Positions 63,032-64,000 of a stretch of DNA of 64,000 nt are shown here, in pieces. Both the position numbers and the translations under genes were made by a program. Source of the DNA: Achromobacter spanius. Its GTDB lineage: Bacteria > Pseudomonadota > Gammaproteobacteria > Burkholderiales > Burkholderiaceae_B. How positions within the stretch are numbered: the stretch's first letter is position 1; each line of letters begins with the position of its first letter. The DNA lies in the NCBI RefSeq assembly GCF_002812705.1, contig NZ_CP025030.1:744001-808000 (forward strand). The letters run 5' to 3'. Below the pieces are notes generated by a model. That model was not told the DNA's origin and did not search any database. It saw nothing but the letters and a program-made list of their open reading frames with translations.

Positions 63032-63712
63032 ATGAACGCTTCGACCCTGCCCGACGTAGAACAAGCCCGCTTCAATATGGTGGAACAGCAGATCCGCCCT
63101 TGGGACGTCCTGGACGCCAACGTGCTGCAAGCGCTGTTCGATGTGCGCCGCGAACAATTCGTTCCGCCGGCCCTGCGCGCCCTGGCGTTTTCCGACCTGG
63201 AACTGCCGCTTGAAATCAATGCGGTCAACACCCGCCAGACCATGCTCGCCCCCAAGGTCGAAGCGCGTCTGGCGCAAGAACTGCAATTGACCAAGTCCGA
63301 CTGCGTGCTGGAAATCGGCACCGGTTCCGGCTACCAGGCCGCGCTGCTGGGCTATCTGGCCCAACAGGTGACCTCGGTTGAAATCGACAGCCGCCTGGTG
63401 ACGTTCGCGCAGCAGAACCTGCAAATGAACAACGTCACCAACGTCAAGGTCGAAACCGGCGACGCCCGCAACGGCTGGGGCTCCACCGAATACGACGCCA
63501 TCCTGGTAACGGGTTCGGTGCCGGTCGTGCCGGACGCGCTGAAGTACCAATTGCGCGTGGGCGGCCGCCTGGTCGTGATCGTGGGTCAGGCTCCCGTCAT
63601 GACGGCCTGTCGCATCACCCGCACCACCGCCGCCAGCTTCGAAACGGTGAACCTGTTCGAAACCCTGATCAAGCCGCTGCGCGGCGTTGCGGTGTCGCAG
63701 TTCAAGTTCTAA
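63032..63712 (+). CDS. pcm: Protein-L-isoaspartate O-methyltransferase family protein
   Basis: 226 residues. ARFNMVEQQIRPWDVLDANV at the start, then motif I VLEIGTGSGYQAALLGYLAQ (about 90-109), VTSVEIDSRLV and LRVGGRLVVIVGQAP identify the Pcm family, which methylates isoaspartyl residues in damaged proteins. The N-terminal MVEQQIRPWDVLD type is a betaproteobacterial branch that differs from E. coli Pcm, so true repair activity is probable but not certain. It precedes tolC by 79 bp on the same strand. The start ATG at 63032 follows CTGACCGTC with a weak ribosome site. Confidence 0.88.
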   Translation: MNASTLPDVEQARFNMVEQQIRPWDVLDANVLQALFDVRREQFVPPALRALAFSDLELPLEINAVNTRQTMLAPKVEARLAQELQLTKSDCVLEIGTGSGYQAALLGYLAQQVTSVEIDSRLVTFAQQNLQMNNVTNVKVETGDARNGWGSTEYDAILVTGSVPVVPDALKYQLRVGGRLVVIVGQAPVMTACRITRTTAASFETVNLFETLIKPLRGVAVSQFKF

Positions 63713-63791
63713 ACCCTCTCCCTGCCGCCCCGCGCCCGCCCTGCATCGGGGCCAGCGCATTCCGGGGCGGCCCGGCGTATCGTTGAAAATC

Positions 63792-64000
63792 ATGCGCGTC
63801 CGACTGCTTACGGCTTTACTGGTATTTACCTGCGCCGCAAGCGTCGGGCCGTCACCCGCGTTCGCGCAGAACCTGATCCAGGTCTGGCAAGCCGCGCTGG
63901 GCAATGACCCGACCTACGCCGCCGCCCGCGCCAACTATCGCGCCGGGCTGGAAAAAGAACCCCAAGCCCGTTCGCTGCTGCTGCCGCTGATCACGGCGGA
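63792..64000 (+). CDS. tolC: TolC-family type I secretion/efflux outer-membrane protein (5' end only)
   Basis: The first 69 residues only; the gene runs off the right edge. A signal peptide MRVRLLTALLVFTCAASVGP then SPAFAQ is followed by NLIQVWQAALGNDPTYAAAR, a TolC N-terminal helix motif (the 'A..NDPxxxAA' pattern). Unlike the OprM-type factor at 15527 it has no lipobox. A position just after the Pcm-family gene is common in this group. Confidence 0.82.
   Translation, partial: MRVRLLTALLVFTCAASVGPSPAFAQNLIQVWQAALGNDPTYAAARANYRAGLEKEPQARSLLLPLITA

Overview
The window reads as chromosomal DNA of a high-GC betaproteobacterium of the Alcaligenaceae (Burkholderiales), most like Achromobacter or Bordetella. 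The grounds are very GC-rich third codon positions, a Bug-family (tripartite tricarboxylate transporter type) solute-binding protein, a single-chain indolepyruvate ferredoxin oxidoreductase, a DUF815 ATPase next to a Nudix-ThiE fusion, and the DUF3460-scpA-panC and pilD-coaE-zapD arrangements. This is inference from gene content; no 16S gene is present. No rRNA, tRNA, CRISPR array or prophage was recognised. The only clear mobile element is one IS256-family insertion.

Region by region: 1-4522 (-) is a high-affinity branched-chain amino acid (Liv) ABC importer operon, cut at the left edge. It is divergent from a MarR regulator (4860) and an unknown membrane-anchored protein (5417). argJ (6569) follows, then a repeat-rich gap, then the DUF815 ATPase and Nudix-ThiE fusion. 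10254-15481 looks like a D-amino-acid utilisation unit: a small, apparently frameshifted gene, a TetR regulator, an N-acyl-D-amino-acid deacylase, a D-amino-acid dehydrogenase and a convergent Bug binding protein. Near-identical palindromes lie at both promoters. 15527-24578 (-) is an mdtABC-type RND efflux operon with its outer-membrane factor. 24579-25669 holds no gene but several tandem repeats. 25670-28006 (-) is zapD-coaE-pilD. 28200-34726 holds an NlpE-like lipoprotein, an orphan LuxR-type regulator, DUF3460-scpA-panC, a DHA2 exporter and glpK.

34724-36408 is the second repeat-rich zone. The IS256 element sits there inside one copy of a dispersed 67-bp hairpin element. Next come the indolepyruvate oxidoreductase, mutY, an XRE regulator and a divergent methyltransferase. 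43126-51884 (-) is a sugar-acid operon: GntR regulator, two paralogous binding proteins, a zinc dehydrogenase, a polar-amino-acid-type ABC transporter, mannonate dehydratase and a fructuronate/mannonate oxidoreductase. It best fits L-gulonate or L-idonate conversion through D-fructuronate and D-mannonate to 2-keto-3-deoxygluconate. An amidase diverges from it across a cluster of GntR-type boxes. 53660-60973 is cobalamin-centred: metH divergent from a riboswitch-led btuB plus a BtuF-like protein. The window closes with thiG-thiD, a Pcm-family methyltransferase and the start of tolC.

The least explained structure is the 67-bp palindromic element (consensus ends TGATGGGTTTCGCGCG and CGCGCTCCACCCATCCTACG). 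It occurs about a dozen times, singly and in arrays. One end supplies the TGA stop of glpK and the other the TAG stop of zapD, and an IS has inserted into one copy.
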